A DNA stretch of 64,000 nucleotides from Nitrospirota bacterium. GTDB taxonomy: Bacteria; Nitrospirota; Thermodesulfovibrionia; Thermodesulfovibrionales; Dissulfurispiraceae. The stretch lies in NCBI GenBank assembly GCA_009773415.1, contig WSNO01000019.1:16914-80913 (forward strand), in the 5' to 3' direction. The notes beneath the pieces were generated by a model that ran no database searches, was not told the DNA's origin, and was given only the letters and a program-made list of their open reading frames with translations. Positions within the stretch are counted from its first letter, which is position 1; every line of letters begins with the position of its first letter. The translations under genes were made by a program, and so were the position numbers. Positions 53,411 to 62,498 of the stretch are shown piece by piece.

Positions 53411-54478
53411 ATGCAGAAAAACATGCGTGGCAGAGCAAAAAAAGCGGGGTTGCCGCCGGGTTCGCTGGTGCATACCGGCGAGCGTAAGAAAGGGGAGGTC
53501 AGCATCTCCCTGATCGAATACGATGCGTCGTCCCTGTTTGAAAGCCAGCTTCCCGGCATGGATGCCTGCTTTTCGTTTCTTGATAAACAGACGGTCACCT
53601 GGCTGAATGTGGACGGGCTGCATGATGCCGATTTGATGTCGCGCATCGGCAGTTGCTTTGGGCTGCATCCCCTCGTGCTTGAAGATGTGCTGAGCACAGA
53701 CCAGAGGCCCAAGTATGAGGATTTTGACGACTATCTTTACATAGTCGTCCGCATGCTGCGCTATGATTCAGACGTTATGAAGGTGAAGGCCGAGCAGATC
53801 AGTGTCATTCTGTCTCAAAAGTATGTGCTAACGTTTCAGGAGGGCTTTGCAGGAGATGTCTTTGATTCGGTTCGGGCGCGTCTTCGGGAAGACAAGGGGC
53901 GCATCAGAAAGATGGGAGCCGACTATCTTGCCTACACGCTGCTGGACACCATAGTCGACAACTATTTCGTCATTCTTGAGCAGATGGGGGAGCGGATTGA
54001 GCTTCTGGAAAATGAACTGATAGCAAACCCGAACCGGAAAACGCTGCGCATGATCCACGCGCTTCGCGGAGATGCCCTGTTTCTGAGACGAACGATCTGG
54101 CCGCTGCGTGAAGTCGTCAACAGCTTTACGCGGGGAGATTCCCCGTTTATTACGGATGCCACGAAAGTATATCTGAAGGATGTGTATGATCATACCATCC
54201 ACGCTATCGATACGCTTGAAACCTACCGTGAAATGCTTGCCGGAATGCTCGATATCTATCTTTCGAGCATGAGCAACCGGCTGAACGAAGTCATGAAGGT
54301 GCTGACCATCATCGCGACTATCTTCATGCCGCTGACGTTCCTTGCAGGCGTCTACGGCATGAACTTCGAGCATATGCCTGAACTGAAATGGGAGTGGGGC
54401 TATCCGGCCATATGGATGATCATGATTGTCATCGGGCTGGCGATGCTTGCGGCGTTTAAAAGAAGAAAGTGGCTCTGA
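53411..54478 (+). CDS. corA: Magnesium/cobalt transporter CorA
   Basis: CorA is a pentameric divalent cation channel for Mg2+ uptake. The 355-residue protein has the long cytoplasmic alpha/beta funnel, a stalk helix and two C-terminal membrane helices. The selectivity motif GMN is in FLAGVYGMNFEHMPEL, and the C-terminus is basic (FKRRKWL). The ATG at 53411 has AAAGGAG 10 bases upstream; longer in-frame readings run back into the CAP gene. Confidence 0.95.
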   Translation: MQKNMRGRAKKAGLPPGSLVHTGERKKGEVSISLIEYDASSLFESQLPGMDACFSFLDKQTVTWLNVDGLHDADLMSRIGSCFGLHPLVLEDVLSTDQRPKYEDFDDYLYIVVRMLRYDSDVMKVKAEQISVILSQKYVLTFQEGFAGDVFDSVRARLREDKGRIRKMGADYLAYTLLDTIVDNYFVILEQMGERIELLENELIANPNRKTLRMIHALRGDALFLRRTIWPLREVVNSFTRGDSPFITDATKVYLKDVYDHTIHAIDTLETYREMLAGMLDIYLSSMSNRLNEVMKVLTIIATIFMPLTFLAGVYGMNFEHMPELKWEWGYPAIWMIMIVIGLAMLAAFKRRKWL

Positions 54479-54484
54479 AGAGAC

Positions 54485-54748
54485 TCAGCCAGCGAGAAGC
54501 GACCTGATTTTTATTGCCGTGATATCGGGGATCACTCCGTCGAGGTACAGAGGCGAACCCTTTTCATCCCGGATGCAATTGCCGCGTTCGCTCACCCAGC
54601 ATGGCGAGCCGTCTTTGCGAATAATCCGGTATTCCATCTGATAGGGCGTACGCGATTCAATATGGCGGCGCGAAGAAAAATACCTATCATTTTTCTGCCG
54701 AGAGCAGGGTGTCATCTTTAGTATTGCAGGGGATTCTCTTCTTTTCAT
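54485..54748 (-). pseudogene. Remnant of a PAS/PAC sensor domain
   Basis: About 88 codons remain. The C-terminal part, RTPYQMEYRIIRKDGSPCWV to VIPDITAIK, is a typical end of a PAS fold with its PAC motif. The N-terminal half of the PAS fold and any output domain (kinase, cyclase) are missing. The upstream part shows no PAS similarity in this frame. It lies downstream of bioB on the same strand and ends 6 bases from corA. It is most likely a fragment left by deletion, though a TTG start at 54781 could in principle give a 98-residue protein. Confidence 0.6.
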
Positions 54749-54808
54749 TCTATCCGAAACACTGTGTCTGAACAAGCGCAATGAACGACCACTGGGTTCC
54801 GCAGAGGG

Positions 54809-55777
54809 TTATTCCCTCACGGGGGATAAGTCATGCAGCCTCAACAGCTTCAGATCGTCAGCATAGGAACGTCCCCGCGTTGTCAGATAATCTCCGGTCA
54901 TCAGCGCATCAGCGCCGGCCATGAATATCAGTGCAGCGAACTCGCCAAGTGTCGTGATTCTGCCTCCGCAGATGCGGATTGCCGTGTCCGGAAGCAGAAA
55001 CCGGAAGAGGCTGATCGCTTTCAGCGCGTCAAACGGATGCATCAGCGGACGACCGGCGAGCGGCGTACCGGGAATCGGGTTCAGAAAATTTATCGGGGCC
55101 GAATCAACATCAAGCTGCCTGAGCGTCAGCGCCATTCCGATGCGGTCATCCCAGGTTTCGCCCATTCCGAATATGCCGCCGGAGCAGACGGACAAGGCGA
55201 TGCTCTTTGCCGCCTCGATGGTTTTCACTTTATCGCTGAACGAGTGCGCTGTGCAGACTGACGGGAAAAATCGCTCGGAAGTCTCAATGTTGCAGTGGTA
55301 GCGTTCCAGTCCGGCATCACGCAGAAATCCGAGTTCATCGCAGTCGAGCAGCCCCAGCGAAGCGCACGGACGGAGACCGAGAGCGCGGATGTCCGACAGC
55401 ATGAACGCAATTGCTCTAAGCTCCTTTTTTGTCGGCTTTCTTCCGCTGGTGACAATGCTGAATCGCACAACCCCCCCGTCTTTTGCCTGCTGCGCCTTTT
55501 CCCGCGCTTCTGTGCGGGAAATCAGAGGATAGACAGACACGCCGGTTCTGCTTTTTGACGATTGCGCGCAGTAGGCGCACTGTTCAGGGCAGAGGCCGGA
55601 CTTGGCGTTCACTATGGCGCAGAGTTCCACAGAGTCTTTGCTGCGGCGGATGCGCAGACGGTTTGACGCAGCAAGAAGCTCCGGGAGGTGCGAAGAGGGC
55701 AATTCTGCAAGCTGCCGCGCTTCTTTTTCCGAGATGTTCCTGCCGGCGGCTATTCTATTTTCAAGTTCGGTCAGCAT
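54809..55777 (-). CDS. bioB: Biotin synthase
   Basis: BioB is a radical SAM enzyme that inserts sulfur into dethiobiotin. The 322-residue protein has the radical SAM motif CPEQCAYCAQS (CxxxCxxC), SIVTSGRKPT, YHCNIETSERFFPSVCTAHSF with the second cluster cysteines, GGIFGMGETWDDRIG and PINFLNPIPGTPL. GGAAGA precedes the ATG. It is downstream of acyP on the minus strand. Confidence 0.96.
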   Translation of the reverse strand: MLTELENRIAAGRNISEKEARQLAELPSSHLPELLAASNRLRIRRSKDSVELCAIVNAKSGLCPEQCAYCAQSSKSRTGVSVYPLISRTEAREKAQQAKDGGVVRFSIVTSGRKPTKKELRAIAFMLSDIRALGLRPCASLGLLDCDELGFLRDAGLERYHCNIETSERFFPSVCTAHSFSDKVKTIEAAKSIALSVCSGGIFGMGETWDDRIGMALTLRQLDVDSAPINFLNPIPGTPLAGRPLMHPFDALKAISLFRFLLPDTAIRICGGRITTLGEFAALIFMAGADALMTGDYLTTRGRSYADDLKLLRLHDLSPVRE

Positions 55778-55840
55778 ATGAGTCTTCCGGGGTGTTTTGC
55801 TATGTGTGAACGCCTGAGATTCGGCAAGCGCCGAACTGAA

Positions 55841-56116
55841 TCAGCGGCGGATTTCGAATGAGCTCAGCCCCTCAATCCTTTCTTCCCATGTTACCTGAAT
55901 GTTTGTAACACGGGCAAAAGCGGGGCCTTCGGAACACTTCTGTATCGCCTGCTCGACCATGTCCCGGCTGCCTTCGAAAACCGCCTCGACCCTTCGGTCG
56001 GGAAGATTCTTCACCCAACCGGACAGACCGAGTTTTGCAGCAACATTGTGCGCAAAGTATCGGTATGCAACGCCTTGAACGCGTCCGTCAATGAGGAGAT
56101 GTGCACGTGTGATCAT
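55841..56116 (-). CDS. acyP: Acylphosphatase
   Basis: This 91-residue enzyme hydrolyses acyl phosphates. The signature is DGRVQGVAYRYFAHNVAAKLGLSGWVKNLPD, holding the catalytic Arg (VAYR) and Asn (WVKN). The C-terminal strand SSFEIRR is typical. A TATAAT sequence lies only 5 bases before the ATG on the minus strand. Confidence 0.93.
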   Translation of the reverse strand: MITRAHLLIDGRVQGVAYRYFAHNVAAKLGLSGWVKNLPDRRVEAVFEGSRDMVEQAIQKCSEGPAFARVTNIQVTWEERIEGLSSFEIRR

Positions 56117-56218
56117 GCCGTATTATAGCTGAATCAGGGGGCTGCCGGCAGCGGAAAGCCTCTTCCGGATGCCTGAACAGAACGCTCATGAGGAGCACAT
56201 GAAAAAGGCATAAGCGGG

Positions 56219-57679
56219 CTACCGCGCCTTTTTCTGAGAGCTTTCGTATGCAGAGCGCAATGCGGAAGCCCGCTGCGCCGAGTGTTTGCCGAGTTCACTG
56301 TTCGGTTCGACTTTGGTCTGCAACATGTAGTACTGATATGCGGTCGGCGCATCTCCGATCTGCTCGAGCGAGATGCCGAGAACGGCATTGACTTCCGGAT
56401 GCTTCGGCTGTGCTTTTTGAAACATCTGGAGGTGGGGAATTGCCGCCCGGTAGTTTTTTGTTCTGAAATAATTCATGCCGAGGAAGTAGCGGGAAAAAAT
56501 GTCCTGCGGAAAGAGTTCGATGCTTTTTTGCAGATAGTTCGTGCTCGCATGGTAATCATTCCGGAAATAGGAAACAGCACCGAGCCCGCGATATGCCGGC
56601 TGATAGGTTCCGTCATAGCGGAGTGCTTCATGGAAGCTCTGCTCGGCAGCAGCGTGGTCGCGCAGCTGAATGCGGATGAAGCCCTGCAGAGCGTGGAACG
56701 GCGGCTGACCGGGCGCAGCCGCTATTGCCTGGCGAATGAGAGACTCGGCCTGCGCGGCGTTGTTCTTCTGCAGGGCATTGGCGGCCTGGTCATAATAATT
56801 TGTGTATACCGCATTCATTGAACGGAGATTTGCCGTCATCTGCTGGTATCGTTCACGGAAGGTGCCATCGCCCTGGATGCGAATTGGTCCTATGCCGCGT
56901 ATGATATTCTGGAGTTCATCAATGCGCACTGAGGTACGGGGGTGAGTGGACAGAAGATCGCCGAACAGGGAACCTTCCCGGGAACTCTTCCCTACGGACT
57001 TCAGATACCCGTCAGAAGCGCGCGCAAGTGACTGGTGAGCAAGGATGGCATTGTTCGGGTCATAGCCCAGGCGCGACATGTACTGCATGCCGATGCGGTC
57101 GGCCTCGAGTTCGTCACTGCGGCTGAATTTCATCATGAGCAGATTGCCGCCGATTGCTCCGAGGCTGAGCGCCGCATCACCGTACCCTGAGCCGCTCAGC
57201 GCAATGCCGCCAAGTCCGAGACCGACCTGCGTGACCATTCCCTGCGAAATCTGGCTGGCGGAGTGTCGCGCGGAGACATGCCCCATTTCATGTCCCATGA
57301 CAAAGGCATATTCCGCTTCACTCTGGAGTCCGGCAAGCAGACCGCGCGTAATGACCACATGCCCCGGAATCGCCCATGCATTCGGGATCGAGCTGTTCTG
57401 AATCGCAAATTCAACAGGAAGGTTCGGCCGGTGTGAAACGCTGTGGATACGAAGGACGATGTCACGCAGATATGTCTTCAGGCGGTCCTCCCGGTACTCG
57501 CCGCCGCCGCCGAGGTCGCCCCAGAGCGCGTTCGGATACATCTCCCTGCCCATCTGGATTTCCTGGGATTCCGATACGAGCATGAGCTGGCTTTTTCCGG
57601 TCACAGGATTGGTGGCGCAGCCGAAAACGGCGATGCAGAGAAGAACGGCAATCAGCAAACGGAGCGTGGTCGTTTTCAT
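56219..57679 (-). CDS. M48 metalloprotease lipoprotein with TPR domain (BepA-like)
   Basis: This 486-residue lipoprotein resembles BepA (YfgC), a periplasmic protease and chaperone that helps outer-membrane protein assembly. The signal peptide ends in the lipobox VFGC with Cys21. The zinc protease motif is HEMGH (VMGHEMGHVSARH), with the third ligand in ELEADRIGMQYM. The C-terminal half holds at least four TPR-like repeats (for example AAEQSFHEALRYDGTYQPAYRGLG). Its ATG overlaps the stop of the NagA-like gene by 4 bases, so the two are co-translated. Confidence 0.9.
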   Translation of the reverse strand: MKTTTLRLLIAVLLCIAVFGCATNPVTGKSQLMLVSESQEIQMGREMYPNALWGDLGGGGEYREDRLKTYLRDIVLRIHSVSHRPNLPVEFAIQNSSIPNAWAIPGHVVITRGLLAGLQSEAEYAFVMGHEMGHVSARHSASQISQGMVTQVGLGLGGIALSGSGYGDAALSLGAIGGNLLMMKFSRSDELEADRIGMQYMSRLGYDPNNAILAHQSLARASDGYLKSVGKSSREGSLFGDLLSTHPRTSVRIDELQNIIRGIGPIRIQGDGTFRERYQQMTANLRSMNAVYTNYYDQAANALQKNNAAQAESLIRQAIAAAPGQPPFHALQGFIRIQLRDHAAAEQSFHEALRYDGTYQPAYRGLGAVSYFRNDYHASTNYLQKSIELFPQDIFSRYFLGMNYFRTKNYRAAIPHLQMFQKAQPKHPEVNAVLGISLEQIGDAPTAYQYYMLQTKVEPNSELGKHSAQRASALRSAYESSQKKAR

Positions 57680-58560
57680 GGCGTGATATACCTCTCAGGA
57701 TTTTCTGTGATGCTTTTTAAAATACTATCTTTATCCAAACCGGTTCGCACAAGGTAATCGTACGCTTCCGCGAGAGTGAGTCCGCCTCCGAGCAGCTTGC
57801 CATGCGCGTCTGTGACCGCCTCGGGCTGGAGAAATGCGTGCGTGTTCCTGACTGAATCGGAAACGAGAATTATCCGGTCAGCGGGCTTTACTGCAAAGAC
57901 AAGGCGAATCGTTTCAGGGTGGAGATGAAACGGATCTCCGATAATTTCGACATACACCTCTCTGTTCATCAGCCCGAACCCGGCAAGCCCCGGCTCCCGG
58001 TGGTGAAATCCTTTCATGGCATTGAACATATGCGCAATGCCGGTTGCCCCGGAATGAAAACCAGCCTCAGCTTCGGCATAGGTCGCATCGGAATGGCCCA
58101 TGTTCACCCGGATTCCTTTGTTCACAATGGCCCGGATGAGCTGATGTGCGCCCGGCAGTTCCGGTGCGACCGTGATGATTCGGATAATATCCTCATAGCC
58201 GTCGATAAGTTCATGCAGGCGCGAAACATCTGGGTCAAGAAAAGGAAGGGAATTCAGCGCGCCGGCCTTCATGGGATTCACAAAAGGTCCCTCAAGGTGC
58301 AGCCCGATAATCCGTGCGGCAGTTTGCCCGTCAGGAGTCGAGGCGACGGTGGATGCCGCCTGCGCTGCTATCGCCTGACGAATAAGCTCCATATTCCCGC
58401 GCATGATCGGGATGGTTGCCGGATAGACAGAAAGAGCAATCTCACCGGTTCCGTGCATTCCATGCAATTCCGCTATCTTCAGAATGTGGCTGACATCAGA
58501 CGTCCGGGTATCATATCCGCCGATGCCGTGCGTATGAATGTCGACTATTTTCATAGTCAT
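57676..58560 (-). CDS. N-acetylglucosamine-6-phosphate deacetylase-like amidohydrolase
   Basis: This 294-residue protein is related to NagA, which deacetylates GlcNAc-6-phosphate. It has the metal motif DIHTHGIGGYDT, GLHLEGPFVNP with the metal-binding Glu, NMGHSDATYAEA and AHMFNAM, and an Asp in LVSDSVR. It is much shorter than NagA (about 380) because the small N-terminal beta domain is missing, so exact activity is uncertain. It is co-translated with the BepA-like gene and divergent from a DUF1460 gene, close to ampG and nagZ, which supports a role in amino sugar recycling. Confidence 0.82.
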   Translation of the reverse strand: MTMKIVDIHTHGIGGYDTRTSDVSHILKIAELHGMHGTGEIALSVYPATIPIMRGNMELIRQAIAAQAASTVASTPDGQTAARIIGLHLEGPFVNPMKAGALNSLPFLDPDVSRLHELIDGYEDIIRIITVAPELPGAHQLIRAIVNKGIRVNMGHSDATYAEAEAGFHSGATGIAHMFNAMKGFHHREPGLAGFGLMNREVYVEIIGDPFHLHPETIRLVFAVKPADRIILVSDSVRNTHAFLQPEAVTDAHGKLLGGGLTLAEAYDYLVRTGLDKDSILKSITENPERYITP

Positions 58561-58589
58561 ATCATATCATGTGAAAGGCAGGATTGAAG

Positions 58590-59348
58590 ATGCGGGGGGA
58601 AGAAGCAAGCGTGCCTGCGGAAAGAGAAATAATGACAGATCTCGGCAAATGGACGGAAACGGAGCTTGACGCTCTTTTGCAGACGGCGCAGAAGCTGTCC
58701 GGAGCCGGCAGCCGTATTGGTTTTCTCGCGAAGCAGTTCATGGGGATGCCCTATAAAGCCGGCACCTTAGCGGGCAGCGCAACAACGGCGGAGCATCTTG
58801 TTGTCAATCTGACCGGGGTCGACTGTTTTACTTTTCTTGATTATATTGAGGCTATGCGGCGTTCCGCATCATATGCAGGATTTGTTGAAAACCTGAAGGT
58901 CGTCCGCTATCGAAACGGCGCTATTGATTTCCGCAGCAGAAATCACTTTTTCTCGGACTGGCCTGCGTATCAGCCGGATTTTATCGAGGATATTACGGGT
59001 AAGATCGCCGGCGATGCCGCCATAACCGTCCGGAAAATGCTTAATGTAAAGGCCGAAGGAAGCCAATGGATTCCCGGGATTGAAGAGCGCAGCCGCCGGG
59101 TTATATATCTTCCATCGGAGCGAGTGGATGAAAAAAGGCTTGCCGGCTTGCGGACCGGCGACTACATCGGCATATATTCCGATCGCGCCGGGCTTGATGT
59201 GATACATGTCGGGGTCATTGTCAAAGGCCCGTTTGTCAGCTATCTGCGCCACGCTTCATCCGCGCCGGATAAACGGCGGGTCGTCGACGATGAACTGCTG
59301 TCATATCTTTCTGACAAGGCGGGAGTAATCGCTTACAGGGCAAAATGA
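58590..59348 (+). CDS. DUF1460 (N-acetylmuramoyl-L-alanine amidase-like) protein
   Basis: This 252-residue protein matches the DUF1460 family, NlpC/P60-like cysteine hydrolases; characterised members act on N-acetylmuramoyl-L-alanine bonds. The catalytic Cys is in NLTGVDCFTFLDYIEA, a His is in IHVGVIV, and GMPYKAGTL precedes. There is no clear signal peptide, so a cytoplasmic role on imported muropeptides is plausible. The ATG at 58590 was chosen; a TTG at 58584 adds two residues. It is divergent from the NagA-like gene and faces ampG. Confidence 0.82.
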   Translation: MRGEEASVPAEREIMTDLGKWTETELDALLQTAQKLSGAGSRIGFLAKQFMGMPYKAGTLAGSATTAEHLVVNLTGVDCFTFLDYIEAMRRSASYAGFVENLKVVRYRNGAIDFRSRNHFFSDWPAYQPDFIEDITGKIAGDAAITVRKMLNVKAEGSQWIPGIEERSRRVIYLPSERVDEKRLAGLRTGDYIGIYSDRAGLDVIHVGVIVKGPFVSYLRHASSAPDKRRVVDDELLSYLSDKAGVIAYRAK

Positions 59349-59372
59349 AGAATCAAGCAGTGCGCCTTATCT

Positions 59373-60620
59373 TCATGACTCTTCCTTCAGGGCTTCAATG
59401 TCCTTTTTCAGCCACCAGAGTATGCCGAGTGCCGGCAATGCTGTCAGAGTTGCAAAGATGAAATACCCGGTCCAGCCGACTGCTTCGACAAGAAAGCCCG
59501 AGGTCGGCGCAATGAAGGTTCTGCCGAGTGCGGCAATCGAGGAGAGCAAGGCATACTGCGTTGCGCTGAAGCGCTGGTTGCAGAGCGCCATCAGCAGGGC
59601 AACAAAGGCGGCGGTGCCCATGCCGCCCGTCATATTCTCGAACGCAACCGCAAAGATCATCATCGGATAGCTCTTGCCGACCCATGCCAGCGCGGCAAAT
59701 GAGAGAATGGAAACAGCCTGCAGAACGCCGAAGATCATGAGCGACCGGAACAGGCCGAGCGTAACCATCAACATGCCGCCGAACAGCCCGCCGATAATGA
59801 GCGACGCGAAACCAAAGAGTTTGTTCATGGTGCCGACTTCGGTCAGGGAAAAGCCGACCCCGCGAATCAGAAACGGCGAGAGCAGCGCGCCGGCATATGC
59901 GTCGCAGAGTTTGTAGAGAACGATCAGCAGCAGAAAACGGATTGCGCCTTGCCTCGCAAAGAAGTCCCTGAGCGGTCCCCAGACCGCCTCGGTCATTGTT
60001 CGCGGCGGAATAATGATTTTATCCGGAGAAGGTCCGAACAACGAAGCGAGTATTCCGGCGCTCATGATTCCCGCCATCGCAAGATAGGTCGCCCGCCAGC
60101 CGATCTGGTCGGCCATGATGAGCGCAAGCGCTCCCGACACAATCATCGCAATGCGATAGCCGGTGACAAACACGGCGGCGCCGAAGCCGCGCTCTTTTTC
60201 CCGGAGCACATCGGTGCGGTAGGCATCGACAACAATATCCTGCGAAGCCGACGAAAACGCGATGAAGAGGGCGAGAGCCGCTGCTGCAACCGGCATTTCA
60301 GACGGCGAGAGGAGCGCCATGCCGGCAATGCCTGCGACGAGCATCAGCTGGGTCAGCAGAATCCAGCCGCGCCGCCGGTCCAAAAATGGCGGCACAAAGC
60401 GATCCATCAGCGGTGACCAGAGAAATTTGAGGGTATACGGGAGTCCGACGAGTGCAAACGCGCCGATAGTCTTCATGTTCACTCCGTCCACCGCCATCCA
60501 CGACTGAAGCGTGCCGTACGAGAGTGCCAGCGGCAGGCCTGAAGAAAATCCGAACAGGGTGATGAAGGCGACGCGGCGGCTGCGAAAGATTTCGAGATAG
60601 GGTGCGATGTTAATCCGCAC
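59373..60620 (-). CDS. ampG: AmpG-family muropeptide transporter (MFS)
   Basis: AmpG imports GlcNAc-1,6-anhydroMurNAc peptides released during wall turnover. The protein has about 415 residues and 12 predicted membrane helices. The N-terminal FGFSSGLPLALSYGTLQSWM and KFLWSPLMDRFVPPFLDRRRGW are AmpG hallmarks, with SSASQDIVVDAYRTD following. The GTG at 60620 starts the conserved part and overlaps the end of nagZ by 11 bases; GGAG lies upstream. Longer readings add unrelated sequence. Confidence 0.92.
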   Translation of the reverse strand: MRINIAPYLEIFRSRRVAFITLFGFSSGLPLALSYGTLQSWMAVDGVNMKTIGAFALVGLPYTLKFLWSPLMDRFVPPFLDRRRGWILLTQLMLVAGIAGMALLSPSEMPVAAAALALFIAFSSASQDIVVDAYRTDVLREKERGFGAAVFVTGYRIAMIVSGALALIMADQIGWRATYLAMAGIMSAGILASLFGPSPDKIIIPPRTMTEAVWGPLRDFFARQGAIRFLLLIVLYKLCDAYAGALLSPFLIRGVGFSLTEVGTMNKLFGFASLIIGGLFGGMLMVTLGLFRSLMIFGVLQAVSILSFAALAWVGKSYPMMIFAVAFENMTGGMGTAAFVALLMALCNQRFSATQYALLSSIAALGRTFIAPTSGFLVEAVGWTGYFIFATLTALPALGILWWLKKDIEALKEES

Positions 60621-62130
60621 GCACGTCTCCGCGGGAAAGGGAAACCGGAAGTCTGCCGTTGAATCCGAACGCACCTCCCAGACAGCCGATGACCGCGCCC
60701 TGCGCAAAGCGCGATGCATCATATGCCGCGATCAGGGCATCGGCATTCGGGAAGTGGCGCAGGACATACGGGCTGCCGAACGAGACGACAACGGATTGTT
60801 TTGCGTTCTGCATAGCGGCTTGTATACGCTTGATTTCCTCCGGCGGAAGTCCGGAACTGCCGCGCCATGCCGCCACGCTCGTGAATAGTGCAAAGATGAC
60901 GGCATGATCGCAGCCGGACATGGCATCGTCAAGAGAGAGGTGGTGGGGAAAGGCACAACTTACAGGCGATACATCATGCCTGCCGACATCGCCGCAGAGG
61001 ACGAGTCGCGTATTTTCCGGGTCATACAGCGGCAGGGTGCCGAGCCGGTGGTCAACCAGCGTTATCGACTTGCCGGCGAGACGCGCTGCGACCGCCCCGG
61101 GGTGGCCCGTCTTCAGCACCGGCGGGCCGACAAGCTCTTTTTTCGTGCGGAGAATTCTCGCGACTGCAGAATTGATGATTGAGGGATCCAGCTCTCCCCG
61201 CCCGATTGCCGACTTCAGTTCAGCGACAGCAGCATCCGCATCTATGGGATGGAGCAGAATGTCGACCCCTGCCTGCATGCAGGAAACCGGTAACTGTGTA
61301 ACTCCTGCAAGTGCATGCATGTTGAGAGCATCGGTCATGATTAATCCGTCAAATCCGAGCTCTGTTCTCAACAGGTCGGTCACAATTTTCCGGGATATGC
61401 TCGCCGGTCTGTCGTCAAGCTCCGGTGCCAGCAGATGGCCGATCATGATGCATTTCACGCCCGCCTTTATCGCTTCATGATACGGGAAAATATCGCAGTC
61501 CATGAGTTCGCTTCTGCTTTTAGGAATGACCGGAAGCTCAATGTGTGAGTCCGTCGACGTGTCGCCATGCCCGGGAAAATGTTTTGCGCATGTCAGCATT
61601 CCGCAGGACTGCAATGTCCTGATGTAGTGACTTCCGAGAGCCGCAACAGTCGCCGGATCGTCAGAAAACGCACGGGTGCAGATGATCGGGTTGTCGGCAT
61701 CCCGATTTACATCAAGCACCGGAAACAGCGGCATGTTGATACCAACGTCTGCTGCTTCAGCGGCAAAGGCTTTCAGCGCATCCGACAGCAGGTAGATATC
61801 CTCGTGGCGGTGCATATCTATACCTGCCGCAACCGCCATGTGTGATGGAAAGGGCATGCCGCCCTGCAGTTGCTGAGCAACCCCTCGCTCAACATCGGAG
61901 GCGATGAAAAGCGGGATCTCTGCGGCTGACTGAATATCTCTCAGTGCGACGGTAACGACATCGCGCCTGCCGCCAAAGATGATGAATCCGCCGATTCCTT
62001 TCTGCACAAGCTCAAGCTGTGCCTGGAGATAGGAAGCGCCGGTCAGTTTTTCCCCGTCGATTCTGCTGATAATCAGCTGGTAGAGACTTTTACTGAGGGA
62101 GATATCGTCCGGAGAAATGGTTGTTTGCAT
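60610..62130 (-). CDS. nagZ: Beta-N-acetylhexosaminidase (glycoside hydrolase family 3)
   Basis: NagZ removes GlcNAc from anhydro-muropeptides. This 506-residue protein has the GH3 catalytic barrel with the NagZ signature CAKHFPGHGDTSTDSH, whose His is the unusual acid/base residue, and the nucleophile Asp in GLIMTDALNMHA. It has an extra C-terminal GH3 domain of about 170 residues, so it is longer than E. coli NagZ (341). The ATG at 62130 was chosen; a GTG at 62163 is an alternative. It is upstream of and overlaps ampG, a sensible recycling pair. Confidence 0.9.
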   Translation of the reverse strand: MQTTISPDDISLSKSLYQLIISRIDGEKLTGASYLQAQLELVQKGIGGFIIFGGRRDVVTVALRDIQSAAEIPLFIASDVERGVAQQLQGGMPFPSHMAVAAGIDMHRHEDIYLLSDALKAFAAEAADVGINMPLFPVLDVNRDADNPIICTRAFSDDPATVAALGSHYIRTLQSCGMLTCAKHFPGHGDTSTDSHIELPVIPKSRSELMDCDIFPYHEAIKAGVKCIMIGHLLAPELDDRPASISRKIVTDLLRTELGFDGLIMTDALNMHALAGVTQLPVSCMQAGVDILLHPIDADAAVAELKSAIGRGELDPSIINSAVARILRTKKELVGPPVLKTGHPGAVAARLAGKSITLVDHRLGTLPLYDPENTRLVLCGDVGRHDVSPVSCAFPHHLSLDDAMSGCDHAVIFALFTSVAAWRGSSGLPPEEIKRIQAAMQNAKQSVVVSFGSPYVLRHFPNADALIAAYDASRFAQGAVIGCLGGAFGFNGRLPVSLSRGDVRAD

Positions 62131-62225
62131 GGTGGAGTTTAGCAGATAGGTTTCTGCCTGCACAATCAGCGTCTATTTGCGGTAGAATAGGGCAGGCTGG
62201 CTCACGTTGCATGAGGAGGACTCCA

Positions 62226-62498
62226 ATGCTGTCTCTGGTGCTTGCGATAATCGTTCTTGCTGCTGTGGTCGTCTTTTCAGTTCAGAATGCTTCTCCGGTT
62301 GCGGTTTCGTTTTTTCTCTGGCGTTTTGAAGCGTCACTTGCTGTCGTTATCTTTCTGTCGGTTCTGGCAGGCGTAATTATCGGGTTGCTGTTATCGGCAG
62401 CGTATTCAATGAAGCGCACAGGCAGGAAGCGCCGCCTGGAAACGGCCTCTGCGTCAGGCGTTGGGACACCATCGCCGCCTTCTGACGGAAAATCGTGA
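62226..62498 (+). CDS. LapA-like small membrane protein (DUF1049)
   Basis: This is a 90-residue protein with two membrane helices (MLSLVLAIIVLAAVVVFSVQN and SLAVVIFLSVLAGVIIGLLLSAAY). The FSVQNASPVAVSFFLWRFEASL linker and the basic C-terminal tail match the LapA/DUF1049 family, some of which affect lipopolysaccharide assembly. GAGGAGG precedes the ATG. The stop overlaps the GTG of the radical SAM gene (GTGA), so the two are coupled. Confidence 0.82.
   Translation: MLSLVLAIIVLAAVVVFSVQNASPVAVSFFLWRFEASLAVVIFLSVLAGVIIGLLLSAAYSMKRTGRKRRLETASASGVGTPSPPSDGKS

Noticed and set aside
55820..55835. TTCGGC/GCCGAA hairpin between acyP and bioB as a terminator
   Set aside because: Six-base stem with no T-run on the minus strand; too weak to call.
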